IMG/VR virus record: IMGVR_UViG_3300020061_000028
Location: 1 to 21,842 of that record
DNA: 21,842 nucleotides
Reading direction: 5' to 3' (one strand)
Origin: a virus
A model generated the notes under the pieces. The model was not told the origin of the DNA and made no database searches. It saw nothing but the letters and a program-made list of their open reading frames with translations. The translations under genes and the position numbers were made by a program. Below, piece after piece: positions 7,617-13,875 of the stretch (the stretch's first letter is position 1; each line of letters begins with the position of its first letter).

Positions 7617-7807
7617 CTTGAAGCTCTTTCTGCTAAAAATATTCCAAATACATATCCACCAAAACACATAAGGAGGCTAGTGAATGCACCTTCTAAACCT
7701 CGGTTATGATACCCAAAAATTGCGGACGCAACGAGCAGGAGCACCAAAATAATATAGTGAGTGTATTTACGCGTTATCTTTGTCCTGTGATTGTTTAAGG
7801 GTGGCAT
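7613..7807 (-). CDS. small two-helix membrane protein
   Basis: The protein has a basic N-terminus (NNHRTKITRKYTH), one hydrophobic helix (YIILVLLLVASAIFGY), a short loop (HNRGLEG) and a second helix (AFTSLLMCFGGYVFGIFLA). The C-terminus is charged. The ATG at 7807 has GAGAG 7 nt upstream; the GTG one codon earlier is too close to it. Two helices with a positive N-terminus fit class II holin-like proteins, though many unrelated small membrane proteins look the same. The start overlaps the preceding gene by about 40 nt. Confidence 0.65.
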   Translation of the reverse strand: MPPLNNHRTKITRKYTHYIILVLLLVASAIFGYHNRGLEGAFTSLLMCFGGYVFGIFLAERASR

Positions 7808-8174
7808 CACGAATCTCTCGGTTTGACCTGGTTATTTGATATGAGAACGACTTCTCTAGTTGGCCTTTGAGAGTGGATAGACGCTCTTCTAGGTACCTTG
7901 AGAGCGTATTGAGCGGTTCTTCACCTCTAGCGTTACGCTTTACATCAACCACAAAGTCTTCTGGTTCAAACGGGCAAGCGGCGTAAACCTCTTTAACCTC
8001 TTCCGTACGTGCAGCTAAGGCTATTTGTTGATCGTGAGCTAGTAGAAGTGGGATTATATCCGTGATGAACTGATAAACGGCAGTGTCTCCGTCATCGTGA
8101 TCGTTCTTAAATAAGGCGACAGCTGCATGTTTCGCTGGTGTAAAGAGTTCCCGCAGTTTTTCTTCATCATTCAT
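7767..8174 (-). CDS. hypothetical protein, late arm
   Basis: This 135-aa protein is not recognised. It is mostly helical and charged. Residues 1-60 form helices ending IIPLLLAHDQQIALAART. A central segment holds ACPFEPEDFVVDV, and a C-terminal helix (TLSRYLEERLSTLKGQLEKSF) suggests a coiled coil. The frame ends just inside the next gene. AAGG lies 5 nt before the ATG. It is the first gene of a tight leftward string after the gene-poor control region, whose TAGCGGGACA repeats begin 20 bp upstream of its start. Confidence 0.75.
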   Translation of the reverse strand: MNDEEKLRELFTPAKHAAVALFKNDHDDGDTAVYQFITDIIPLLLAHDQQIALAARTEEVKEVYAACPFEPEDFVVDVKRNARGEEPLNTLSRYLEERLSTLKGQLEKSFSYQITRSNREIRDATLKQSQDKDNA

Positions 8175-8193
8175 ATGCCTTAGCGTACCAAGT

Positions 8194-8416
8194 TAGCGGG
8201 ACAAAGTAAATAGCGGGACACTAACAGGAGTTTCTTGTCCCGGCAGGAGCGTTTTTTAGCGTGACATATGCAAATAATACAACATACGCTAACAGGGGTG
8301 GGGATTTATAACGCTTGTGTTGATACAAAAATGGGGTGATTTTTTAGCGGGACAATGTGGGAAAAATGTATAACGATAGCGGGACAAAAAGTTGGTAGAA
8401 ATATTTTAGCGGGACA
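8194..8416. repeat. direct repeats of TAGCGGGACA (iteron-like)
   Basis: The 10-mer TAGCGGGACA occurs at 8194-8203, 8211-8220, 8345-8354, 8377-8386 and 8407-8416. Two of these are part of a 21-bp exact repeat (8342-8362 and 8404-8424). One inverted copy lies at 9220-9229, and a partial inverted copy (TGTCCCG) lies near 8236. Spacing is irregular. Candidate roles are replication iterons, repressor operators, or terminase recognition sites. Confidence 0.85.
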
Positions 8417-8435
8417 ATGTGGGACGGTAAAATTT

Positions 8436-8461
8436 GGGGGGTAGGGAGTATGGGGTAAGGG
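8436..8461 (+). other. canonical G-quadruplex motif
   Basis: The + strand has four G runs: 8436-8441, 8444-8446, 8452-8455 and 8459-8461. Loops are 2, 5 and 3 nt. It sits just after the last TAGCGGGACA copy in a generally G-rich stretch (8295-8461). Confidence 0.65.
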
Positions 8462-8586
8462 ATGAGTCTCACTTACATTACATATATATAGCGTGTAAGC
8501 TGCACACCCAGTCGGGCCCACCCACCCCCGTTAGCCAGAACATTATAAGATAATAAGAAAACAAAATAAAGATAAATCAATAGCTT

Positions 8587-8687
8587 ATGCCTTGACATGT
8601 GTATGTATACATGGTGTGTACAGAGGTGAGTGTATGCGTATATGTGTCGCACAATATACATTTTCAGACACATAGGTATCAAGGCAT
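8587..8687. repeat. long inverted repeat with internal hairpin
   Basis: ATGCCTTGA (8587-8595) pairs with TCAAGGCAT (8679-8687). Inside are the palindrome ATGTATACAT (8603-8612) and a hairpin of 9 bp with a one-base bulge (8638-8646 with 8650-8659). The segment between is alternating purine and pyrimidine. There is no credible gene in 8462-8757, so this may be the folded region between two leftward genes or part of an origin. A 10-bp palindrome GTGAGCTCAC lies at 8739-8748. Confidence 0.6.
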
Positions 8688-8757
8688 AGGTGGATACATA
8701 CTCATCTTTATACCCACAAGGGCCTTAGAGAGGCTTAGGTGAGCTCACAAGGGGTAT

Positions 8758-9138
8758 TTATAACACGCTCTCTATTGATATATTGAGGTTCTTATTCTCA
8801 CTACGCTGTACCGCTTTACCCCTTAGATGATCGGTAACGTACATTGTTGCACGTAGCGCAATAGCCTCATCTGAACTATTCACAGAGTTTCCCAACACCT
8901 GCATTGCATCCCTTCCTATCTGTTGTAACGCTTCTTCAATATAGTCCGGAGTAGCAAGCTCTTTAGAAACATTCAATATATAGTTAGCACGCATATGTGG
9001 AGCATCATATTCGTCCGTAGTATCGGTGATCGCGCGTGTCCCGTTACCACTCAACGTTACCTGTGCTTGATGTTTAGCTACGACTTGTGGTGTTACTTTG
9101 CGCCAAGTTCGTTTACTGTTTTTGTGTTTATAAGGCAT
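8758..9138 (-). CDS. small terminase-like or DNA-binding protein
   Basis: The 126-aa protein has a basic N-terminus (MPYKHKNSKRTWRKV) and a central segment ending around ANYILNVSKELATPDY. A helical C-terminal half includes EEALQQIGRDAMQVLGN and ALRATMYVTDHLRGKAVQRSE, then a short polar tail. The helix plus a GKxxQ turn resembles small phage proteins found near terminase genes, some annotated as small subunits or terminase-associated, so I offer that as a hypothesis. It is the first gene after the leftward promoter at 9287-9315 and is separated from the rest of the arm by 580 bp. The ribosome site (AGGTG, about 13 nt upstream) is poor. Confidence 0.7.
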   Translation of the reverse strand: MPYKHKNSKRTWRKVTPQVVAKHQAQVTLSGNGTRAITDTTDEYDAPHMRANYILNVSKELATPDYIEEALQQIGRDAMQVLGNSVNSSDEAIALRATMYVTDHLRGKAVQRSENKNLNISIESVL

Positions 9139-9286
9139 AAATTAATAATATCACCTATTACAAACTCAAGGAGTTGTGTATAGAAATCTGTTCTATTTAT
9201 GTTCTTATTTGGTGCGTAGTGTCCCGCTAAATACAAGGCTTGTGACGTGGTAAATTGTTCTGTTTATTCGTCTTATTCATACTCTT

Positions 9287-9315
9287 ATTATACATTACGA
9301 TGCGTATTTATTCAA
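9287..9315 (-). promoter_or_regulatory. main leftward sigma70-type promoter
   Basis: On the minus strand there is TTGAAT (9315-9310), a 17-bp spacer and a perfect TATAAT (9292-9287). Transcription would start near 9280 and read into the gene at 9138, giving a leader of about 140 nt. The inverted TAGCGGGACA copy (9220-9229) lies inside that leader. Confidence 0.65.
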
Positions 9316-9347
9316 TTATGTAACAGTGGTTAAGTGTTGTAGAAAAG

Positions 9348-10000
9348 TAAAAAGGTATTGCCATTCAGTTAATGGCATGTTTAAATGTGTACATCACCAA
9401 CACAGAGCGGTGACCACCTAAACAACTTGACACACATTCCGCTAAAACTACATAGATAGCAGCGCACCAAATAGAATAAGTGTCAAGTTGTTACGGTAAC
9501 ATTAACAATTCATACAGTTACATGGCGTATCAACGCCTAAGCCAACCCACGAGCGAATCGAAGCAGAGGACTACGATGGTACGCTAACAGGAATGTTGAT
9601 ACGTTACATGGACATATAAATGTGATCAATTCCATAGACGTATGGTGATGACTGGAGGTGTATTTTATATGTTCAACCATGGCTACATAAGCAGCTGGGA
9701 GGGAGCAACATGAAGTGTTGACCTTGTAGAACGAAGTACTCGCTTAGCGGCGAAGAAAAAGGGATTCAAGTGCGGTTACAGCTGTCAGACTTGCCCTCTG
9801 CCACATGCTTATGTAGACCAAAGCTAGAGCGTAGTAGTGCTGGTAGCAATTAAACTCACCGAAGACTGGTAAGTGCAGATACCTGAGAGGTGTCTAAAAG
9901 CGTACCGAAGGACGAAAGTCTTAGGGCGACATACCTGGTTATCTATTGCTACTAGCACCATACGCTCTAGCGAGCTAGTAGTAACGGCAATACGTTTTTA
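9348..10000 (+). ncRNA. candidate large structured non-coding RNA (GOLLD/ROOL size class)
   Basis: About 650 nt contain no credible coding frame but several long complementary pairs. They are 9421-9433 with 9480-9492 (13 bp, perfect); 9683-9693 with 9806-9816 (11 bp); 9823-9833 with 9961-9971 (11 bp); and 9837-9850 with 9945-9958 (14 bp, one G-U). Smaller hairpins are 9524-9537; 9599-9604 with 9638-9643; 9706-9720; 9767-9771 with 9789-9793; 9877-9895; and a GAAA tetraloop at 9914-9917. The wobble pairs are G-U on the + strand and would be C-A on the minus strand, so the RNA is rightward. The ends may close together: 9355-9362 with 9986-9993, then A9349-9353 with T9995-9999. Phages are known to carry very large ornate RNAs such as GOLLD and ROOL. 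I cannot say whether this is one of them or a new class. Confidence 0.8.
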
Positions 10001-10070
10001 AATCGTTGTTTGTTAAGTGCCACTAGCCCATGCGACTGTATGAAACACATAATAAAAGTAAGGAGTTATT

Positions 10071-10244
10071 ATGCCACTTAATCTAAACAACGAACGAGAC
10101 ATTGACACGTATGGTTTCTGGGATAGGCTAGTACTTATGTTCGTACCAACACATGTCTACAATGACAAAGAAGCATGGATGCATGTGTACTACAAAGAAT
10201 ATCAGGGTATGCTTGTGATCGTTTCACGGGAAAGGTACCGCTAA
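10071..10244 (+). CDS. 57-aa hypothetical protein
   Basis: This is the first gene of the rightward arm, with AGGAG 5 nt before the ATG. It begins MPLNLNNERDIDTYGF and ends VSRERYR. It contains several aromatic residues (WDRL, WMHVYYKEY) and no recognisable motif. It starts 71 nt after the structured RNA, so it may be read from the same transcript; no convincing promoter lies between them. Confidence 0.7.
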   Translation: MPLNLNNERDIDTYGFWDRLVLMFVPTHVYNDKEAWMHVYYKEYQGMLVIVSRERYR

Positions 10245-10245
10245 A

Positions 10246-10443
10246 ATGACAACAGTAAAAATAGTAAGTCAAAACGTGTACGGCGTGGATAAATTCTACC
10301 CGTTCAACGATGAAGCGCATGAGCTTACACGCCTTACTGGTACGAAAACGTTTTCACAATACCACTTGAATACAATCAAACGTCTAGGCTTTGGCCTTGA
10401 GTTGGTTGCATCTAACGGTGTGGTGATTGAGGTAATGGCATAA
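10246..10443 (+). CDS. 65-aa hypothetical protein
   Basis: It starts one base after the preceding stop and ends in a TAATG overlap with the next gene, so it belongs to a tight operon. The protein is mixed alpha/beta, with KIVSQNVYGVDKFYPFND at the N-terminus and a final strand (GLELVASNGVVIEVMA). No family is recognised. Confidence 0.7.
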   Translation: MTTVKIVSQNVYGVDKFYPFNDEAHELTRLTGTKTFSQYHLNTIKRLGFGLELVASNGVVIEVMA

Positions 10444-10718
10444 TGGATATCATAGAATTAACCCCACAATACGATGCACGGGCAAGCTTTTATGGCAAGG
10501 CGCGTGTCGAGGCAACGTCTGATATGTTAAAACTCATTAGTTACACCACACACGTTGCAACCATTTATCTCGATACAAATAACCTAATCGGTGGCAATAA
10601 AGCAACAGTCAAAGGCACTTATAGCCAGACTACCTTACGCCACATCAAAGAATTTTTAAAGCAAAATGGGTTTAAGGCAGAAACGTCTGCCCAAATTACT
10701 AAGGACTACATAGCGTAA
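10443..10718 (+). CDS. 91-aa hypothetical phage protein with YDxRxSFYGKA motif
   Basis: The N-terminal YDARASFYGKARVE is followed by a strand-rich stretch (LISYTTHVATIYLD). A C-terminal helix (TTLRHIKEFLKQNGFKA) completes the protein. This order is familiar from small uncharacterised early proteins of several phages, in which YD-x-R-x-SFYGKA is followed by strands and an RHIxEFL helix. No function is known for them. It overlaps both neighbours through TAATG junctions. Confidence 0.75.
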   Translation: MDIIELTPQYDARASFYGKARVEATSDMLKLISYTTHVATIYLDTNNLIGGNKATVKGTYSQTTLRHIKEFLKQNGFKAETSAQITKDYIA

Positions 10719-10858
10719 TGAATACCGAATTAGCAAGCGTTGAATTTATCGGCAATAATTACATGGTGTTTTGGGATGGTGAACTCTATGAGGAAAACAT
10801 GACCCACACCGCAGCTGTTGAACTAGCAAACAAATTGAATGAAGAAGGCGTAGAATAA
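10718..10858 (+). CDS. 46-aa hypothetical protein
   Basis: It starts at an ATG overlapping the upstream TAA and ends by overlapping the next ATG. The sequence runs from MNTELASVEFIGNNYMVF to a helix, AAVELANKLNEEGVE. It resembles a minimal strand-helix fold. Function is unknown. Confidence 0.6.
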   Translation: MNTELASVEFIGNNYMVFWDGELYEENMTHTAAVELANKLNEEGVE

Positions 10859-11106
10859 TGTCACTTGCACTTAATTTTACACCACACTCATGGTACATGG
10901 ATTTTGCTATTGAACAAAGTCTTACAAGCTCGGTTAAACAACCGGTATACGCGCCTAGATGGAACGCATACATTGAGAACGGTATGACTGGATTTGTCGA
11001 TCAAATTGAAGCAAACACACTTGTTGATTTAAAAGCAGCTATCCGTAAATACCACATAAAAGAAAATGATGTATACGGTAAAAGGCTGTCAAAAGATGAA
11101 TTGTAA
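10858..11106 (+). CDS. 82-aa hypothetical protein
   Basis: This unrecognised protein is part of the TAATG-coupled early string. It has an aromatic N-terminal half (TPHSWYMDFAIEQS, PRWNAYIENG) and a C-terminal helix (NTLVDLKAAIRKYHIKEND) with a charged end. Its stop codon overlaps the -35 box of the promoter at 11101-11130, marking the end of a transcription unit or an internal boost. Confidence 0.7.
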   Translation: MSLALNFTPHSWYMDFAIEQSLTSSVKQPVYAPRWNAYIENGMTGFVDQIEANTLVDLKAAIRKYHIKENDVYGKRLSKDEL

Positions 11107-11130
11107 AAGTGGCTCTTAACTACTTATAAT
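11101..11130 (+). promoter_or_regulatory. sigma70-type promoter, rightward
   Basis: TTGTAA (11101-11106), an 18-bp spacer and a perfect TATAAT (11125-11130) precede a CAGGAG ribosome site and the ATG at 11157. Confidence 0.55.
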
Positions 11131-11156
11131 TATAGCAAATAACAGGAGTAAAAACA

Positions 11157-11318
11157 ATGAATAAAGAACTAGAAAAAGCTTTAGAAACCGAAGCACATTT
11201 AAACGGTTTGAACGAAAAGGAGTATCAAAAACTACTCAAGGATATTAACAAACTACTTGATAAGGCGGTGGCGGACTCAGTATTCATGGCTACTGACCGA
11301 AACCCAGCAGAGTGGTAG
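11157..11318 (+). CDS. 53-aa charged helical protein
   Basis: CAGGAG (11143-11148) precedes the ATG. The protein is nearly all helix (NKELEKALETEAHLNGL, then YQKLLKDINKLLDKAV) and ends NPAEW. A small regulator or binding protein is possible. No family is recognised. It is the first gene after the promoter at 11101-11130. Confidence 0.65.
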   Translation: MNKELEKALETEAHLNGLNEKEYQKLLKDINKLLDKAVADSVFMATDRNPAEW

Positions 11319-11320
11319 CC

Positions 11321-11560
11321 GTGAAAACGTTCGTGATTGTACTCATGGTACTAGTAGCTTGGGTGTGGGGCTACAACATCGGACACCTAGACGCGCCGCA
11401 ACCAATGACAGACGAAAGACTCAACAACATGGAACAAGTTAGGTGTGATGATATCGTAAGCCCACCAAATAGCAGCGAGCTAGTCTGTGAGGTTACTCTA
11501 AGGTCAAAAAATGACAACATTAAAATCTTTAAAGGTATAGGAACTTATGAAAGCAATTAG
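11321..11560 (+). CDS. membrane-anchored or exported small protein
   Basis: I choose the GTG at 11321, three nt after the upstream stop, with GAG 8 nt before it; the GTG at 11312 lacks a ribosome site. The 79-aa product begins with a lysine and a hydrophobic segment (TFVIVLMVLVAWVWGY). An extracytoplasmic-looking domain follows, with two cysteines (RCDD and VCEV) that could form a disulphide. A signal anchor or uncleaved signal peptide is likely. The role is unknown; superinfection exclusion or host-envelope contact are options without direct support. Confidence 0.65.
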   Translation: MKTFVIVLMVLVAWVWGYNIGHLDAPQPMTDERLNNMEQVRCDDIVSPPNSSELVCEVTLRSKNDNIKIFKGIGTYESN

Positions 11561-11744
11561 CACCAAAAAGTTAAAGAAGGCGCAGCAAACAATATCACCA
11601 GCAGAGTTTGCAGATATACACGCAGAGTTACCGGACGGAGCATTTTGGGCACTCGCTGAAGAGCACGGACTTATGCCTGAAGACTTCATAGATGAGGAAG
11701 AGGAGATAATAAATGACCAAAACGGAAAAGCTCATAGCCGTTGA
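11547..11744 (+). CDS. 65-aa acidic hypothetical protein
   Basis: It overlaps the preceding gene by 14 nt. A basic start (MKAISTKKLKKAQQ) is followed by a helical middle (SPAEFADIHAELPDGAFWALAE) and a run of acidic residues (DFIDEEEEI). No motif is recognised. Its 3' end carries the GAGGAG ribosome site of the next gene. Confidence 0.65.
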   Translation: MKAISTKKLKKAQQTISPAEFADIHAELPDGAFWALAEEHGLMPEDFIDEEEEIINDQNGKAHSR

Positions 11745-11853
11745 GATATACCTTCTGTGGCCCAGCAACACAGAGGAAGAAAAGTTGAAAATTTTGCGCC
11801 ACATTGAGGCAGTCGTACTGAATAATCAAGTATTAAATGAGGAGAAAAAATAA
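11713..11853 (+). CDS. 46-aa hypothetical protein
   Basis: A strong GAGGAG lies upstream of the ATG. The protein is one or two helices (TKTEKLIAVEIYLLW, then EEEKLKILRHIEAVVLNNQ). Its stop overlaps the next ATG as TAATG. Function is unknown. Confidence 0.6.
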   Translation: MTKTEKLIAVEIYLLWPSNTEEEKLKILRHIEAVVLNNQVLNEEKK

Positions 11854-11957
11854 TGGAAGATCATCCGATAATTATGTTCTTTGGTGGGGTAGTCGCCGCC
11901 GTAATTATGTTCGTAATAATTTTAGCCGCCTTAATGGCATTTGGAAATAAGTTATGA
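11853..11957 (+). CDS. 34-aa single-pass membrane peptide
   Basis: A GAGGAG site precedes the ATG. The peptide is almost entirely one hydrophobic helix (MFFGGVVAAVIMFVIILAAL) with short polar ends. It ends in an ATGA overlap with a second membrane peptide, so the two may act as a pair. Confidence 0.6.
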   Translation: MEDHPIIMFFGGVVAAVIMFVIILAALMAFGNKL

Positions 11958-12058
11958 ACGCACAACTAAAGGAAGAAATTAAAACAGGAATTGCCTTTGC
12001 AATCTGTGGTTTCATTATCTTTGGTGGGATGATTATGGAAGCTTTAAAGCACCAATAA
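11954..12058 (+). CDS. 34-aa single-pass membrane peptide
   Basis: It is coupled to the previous peptide by ATGA. A charged start (MNAQLKEEIK) precedes one hydrophobic helix (TGIAFAICGFIIFGGMIMEAL). No family is recognised. It ends five nt before the helicase gene. Confidence 0.6.
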   Translation: MNAQLKEEIKTGIAFAICGFIIFGGMIMEALKHQ

Positions 12059-12062
12059 AATT

Positions 12063-13307
12063 ATGACAATGCCTACCCTACGTGACTATCAAATGGATAT
12101 GGTAACCATCGGTGTGAGTGAACTCAACACACCAAAATGCGTACCGTTCATCCTTGTTGCGGCAACGGGTGCGGGCAAGAGCCTCGTGATAGCGGGGCTT
12201 GCTCGCGTTATGAAGAAAAAGACTTTAATCCTACAACCCTCCAAAGAGTTATTGATTCAGAATTATGACAAAATGATTGCCTTTGGTATTGAAGATGTAG
12301 CCAAATATAGCGCGAGTGTGGGTGAAAAAAATGTAGGCCAAATAACCATGGCAACCATTGGAAGTATTTACAAGAAACCTGAATTGTTTTCTGATGTGGA
12401 GTTGGTGATTATTGATGAAGCTCATCTAATCAATTCTAAGGACACCAAAAGTCGCCTGATGATATTCCTATCGACTTTGGGCGTAAAACGCGTTGTGGGG
12501 CTCACAGCAACGCCATACAGGCAAGATACTGTGTGGTTGAAGTTGCCAAATGGGATGTTAGAAAGTTCTGCGAGTCTAAAAATGATAAATCGAATGACAC
12601 GCACACCCTTTTTTAAAAAGATTCTCTATAAAATCGAAACACAAGAGCTGATTAACCGTGGGTACCTCGCACCAATCAAATATTTCACTAACAGCGTTGA
12701 CTGGTCGAGTCTTAAGGTCAACAGCACCGGGGCAGACTTCACGGAAGAGTCAATTGAAGAGTTCGCACGCACCAAAATAAATAGGATTGCTACCGCCGTG
12801 GAGTATAGCGAAAAAGAGGGACGTTGTTCGCTTACATTTTGTGCAAACATCGCCCAAGCAAAGGCAGTTATCCACATTGTGGAAAGTCTGGGGATAACTA
12901 CGGGTTTTGTAACCGGGGGAACTCCACCAAAAGAAAGGACTCAGCTAGTCGAAGATTACAAGAGCGGAAAAATTAAGCACATGATAAATGTGGGGGTGTT
13001 CACCACGGGCTTCGATGCACCAAAGTTAGATACCATCATCATGGCGAGGCCAACGATAAGCCTTCAATTGTGGTATCAGATCGTGGGGCGCGGCGTCCGG
13101 CTAGACCCAGACAAACCCGATAAAGTCCTATGGGTATTCGACCTAGCCGGCGTAACGAAACGGTTGGGCCGGGTGGAAACCATACGCATCAAAACGGAAG
13201 ATGGTGGTTTTCGCGATGAGGTGTGGAGCGAGCGTGGGCGAATGGACGGCTACCCGTTGTATAGCTTTATTGTTGAACCAAAACCTAAGAAAAAGGAGAA
13301 GAAATGA
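12063..13307 (+). CDS. superfamily 2 DEAD/DEAH-type DNA helicase
   Basis: The 414-aa protein has the superfamily 2 motifs in order. A Q-like LRDYQ lies at the start, Walker A is ATGAGKS (34-40), motif II is IIDEAH (116-121) and motif III is GLTATPYR (146-153). The second RecA fold carries TTGFDAPKLD and motif VI QIVGRGVR. It resembles the phage and UvsW/RadD-like branch that unwinds or remodels branched DNA using ATP, acting with recombination or replication fork repair. The length is that of a minimal two-domain helicase with a lysine-rich tail (KPKKKEKK). No clear ribosome site precedes the ATG, so coupling to the upstream peptide is likely; an ATG two codons later is equally possible. The last 4 nt overlap a tiny zinc peptide. 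Confidence 0.95.
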   Translation: MTMPTLRDYQMDMVTIGVSELNTPKCVPFILVAATGAGKSLVIAGLARVMKKKTLILQPSKELLIQNYDKMIAFGIEDVAKYSASVGEKNVGQITMATIGSIYKKPELFSDVELVIIDEAHLINSKDTKSRLMIFLSTLGVKRVVGLTATPYRQDTVWLKLPNGMLESSASLKMINRMTRTPFFKKILYKIETQELINRGYLAPIKYFTNSVDWSSLKVNSTGADFTEESIEEFARTKINRIATAVEYSEKEGRCSLTFCANIAQAKAVIHIVESLGITTGFVTGGTPPKERTQLVEDYKSGKIKHMINVGVFTTGFDAPKLDTIIMARPTISLQLWYQIVGRGVRLDPDKPDKVLWVFDLAGVTKRLGRVETIRIKTEDGGFRDEVWSERGRMDGYPLYSFIVEPKPKKKEKK

Positions 13308-13378
13308 TATGTACATTGTGCAATGAAGTGATAGACGAAAACAGTGAATGCTGGTGTACGCCAGAAGATAACTACTAA
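13304..13378 (+). CDS. 24-aa cysteine-rich micropeptide
   Basis: It starts as ATGA across the helicase stop, with GGAG upstream. The peptide has CTLC and later CWC, four cysteines in 24 residues, compatible with one zinc site. It may be a real micropeptide or only a translational bridge to the next gene. Confidence 0.5.
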   Translation: MICTLCNEVIDENSECWCTPEDNY

Positions 13379-13387
13379 GGAGTTGAA

Positions 13388-13549
13388 ATGAAAATGGTTA
13401 TTACAATTGGCGGTAAAGAGGTGGTGTTTTCGCACACCGCAATCAACCAAGACGCTCATATGTTCATAGACGGTTACCACAACCCCGATGTCTGTCCCGA
13501 GTGCATACAGCCCGGCATATTACAGTTCACAAATGACGAAGAAGAGTGA
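13388..13549 (+). CDS. 53-aa hypothetical protein with CxxC
   Basis: AAGGAG lies 5 nt before the ATG. The protein has a beta-rich first half (MVITIGGKEVVFSH) and a single CPEC motif near the end, followed by an acidic tail (NDEEE). A zinc site would need partner residues (for example H31) or dimerisation. Function is unknown. Confidence 0.65.
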   Translation: MKMVITIGGKEVVFSHTAINQDAHMFIDGYHNPDVCPECIQPGILQFTNDEEE

Positions 13550-13561
13550 TATGATGATATC

Positions 13562-13646
13562 ATTCGACTCACTCGAATAGAAAAAGAAGTACCCGCCACT
13601 GAAATGACGGGTACGGACTCACTGCCTCCGATGGTAGTGAATTTTT
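13562..13646 (+). terminator. three hairpins ending in a terminator-like stem
   Basis: Three stems follow one another. ATTCGA pairs with TCGAAT (13562-13578), and GTACCCG (13589-13595) with CGGGTAC (13608-13614). TCACTGCC (13619-13626) pairs with GGTAGTGA (13633-13640), with one G-U, and is followed by ATTTTT. The last one is terminator-like for rightward transcription; the whole could be an attenuator before the replication genes. Confidence 0.5.
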
Positions 13647-13677
13647 CACCAAAAGTCAACAAGGTATAGGGGGTAAA

Positions 13678-13875
13678 ATGCAGGGATTAAAAAATTTGAA
13701 CGCAATCATAGAAGACCATGCCAACCGAAAAAGCATCTTCATGGAAGCGGGTTCAGTGGTGAATTTTATCGACCACATTAGTCCTAGTGGGGACAATTGT
13801 GCTGAGTGTCGTAACGCCATCAGAAAATACACGAATGATGAGATTACAGTGTTAGTAACGGAGGGACTACTGTAA
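13678..13875 (+). CDS. 65-aa hypothetical protein with CxxC
   Basis: A GGGGG run lies 5 nt before the ATG. Helical start (MQGLKNLNAIIEDHANRK), then a central region with NCAEC, a partial zinc motif, and a final helix (DEITVLVTEGLL). It ends in TAATG with the replication initiator, which ties it to the replication module. No family is recognised. Confidence 0.7.
   Translation: MQGLKNLNAIIEDHANRKSIFMEAGSVVNFIDHISPSGDNCAECRNAIRKYTNDEITVLVTEGLL

Noticed and set aside
8194-8416. Repeats as a CRISPR array
   Set aside because: The units are 10 bp, the spacing varies from 17 to 134 bp, and no cas gene is near.
8306-8682. Two minus-strand open frames of about 70 codons (8306-8521 and 8473-8682)
   Set aside because: They overlap each other and run over the repeats, G-runs and inverted repeat. 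Their composition is proline/histidine- or tyrosine-rich without domain character, and neither has a good ribosome site.
8285-9591. 12-bp exact repeat TACGCTAACAGG at 8285 and 9580
   Set aside because: A 12-bp match is expected several times by chance in a window of this size, and the surroundings do not match.
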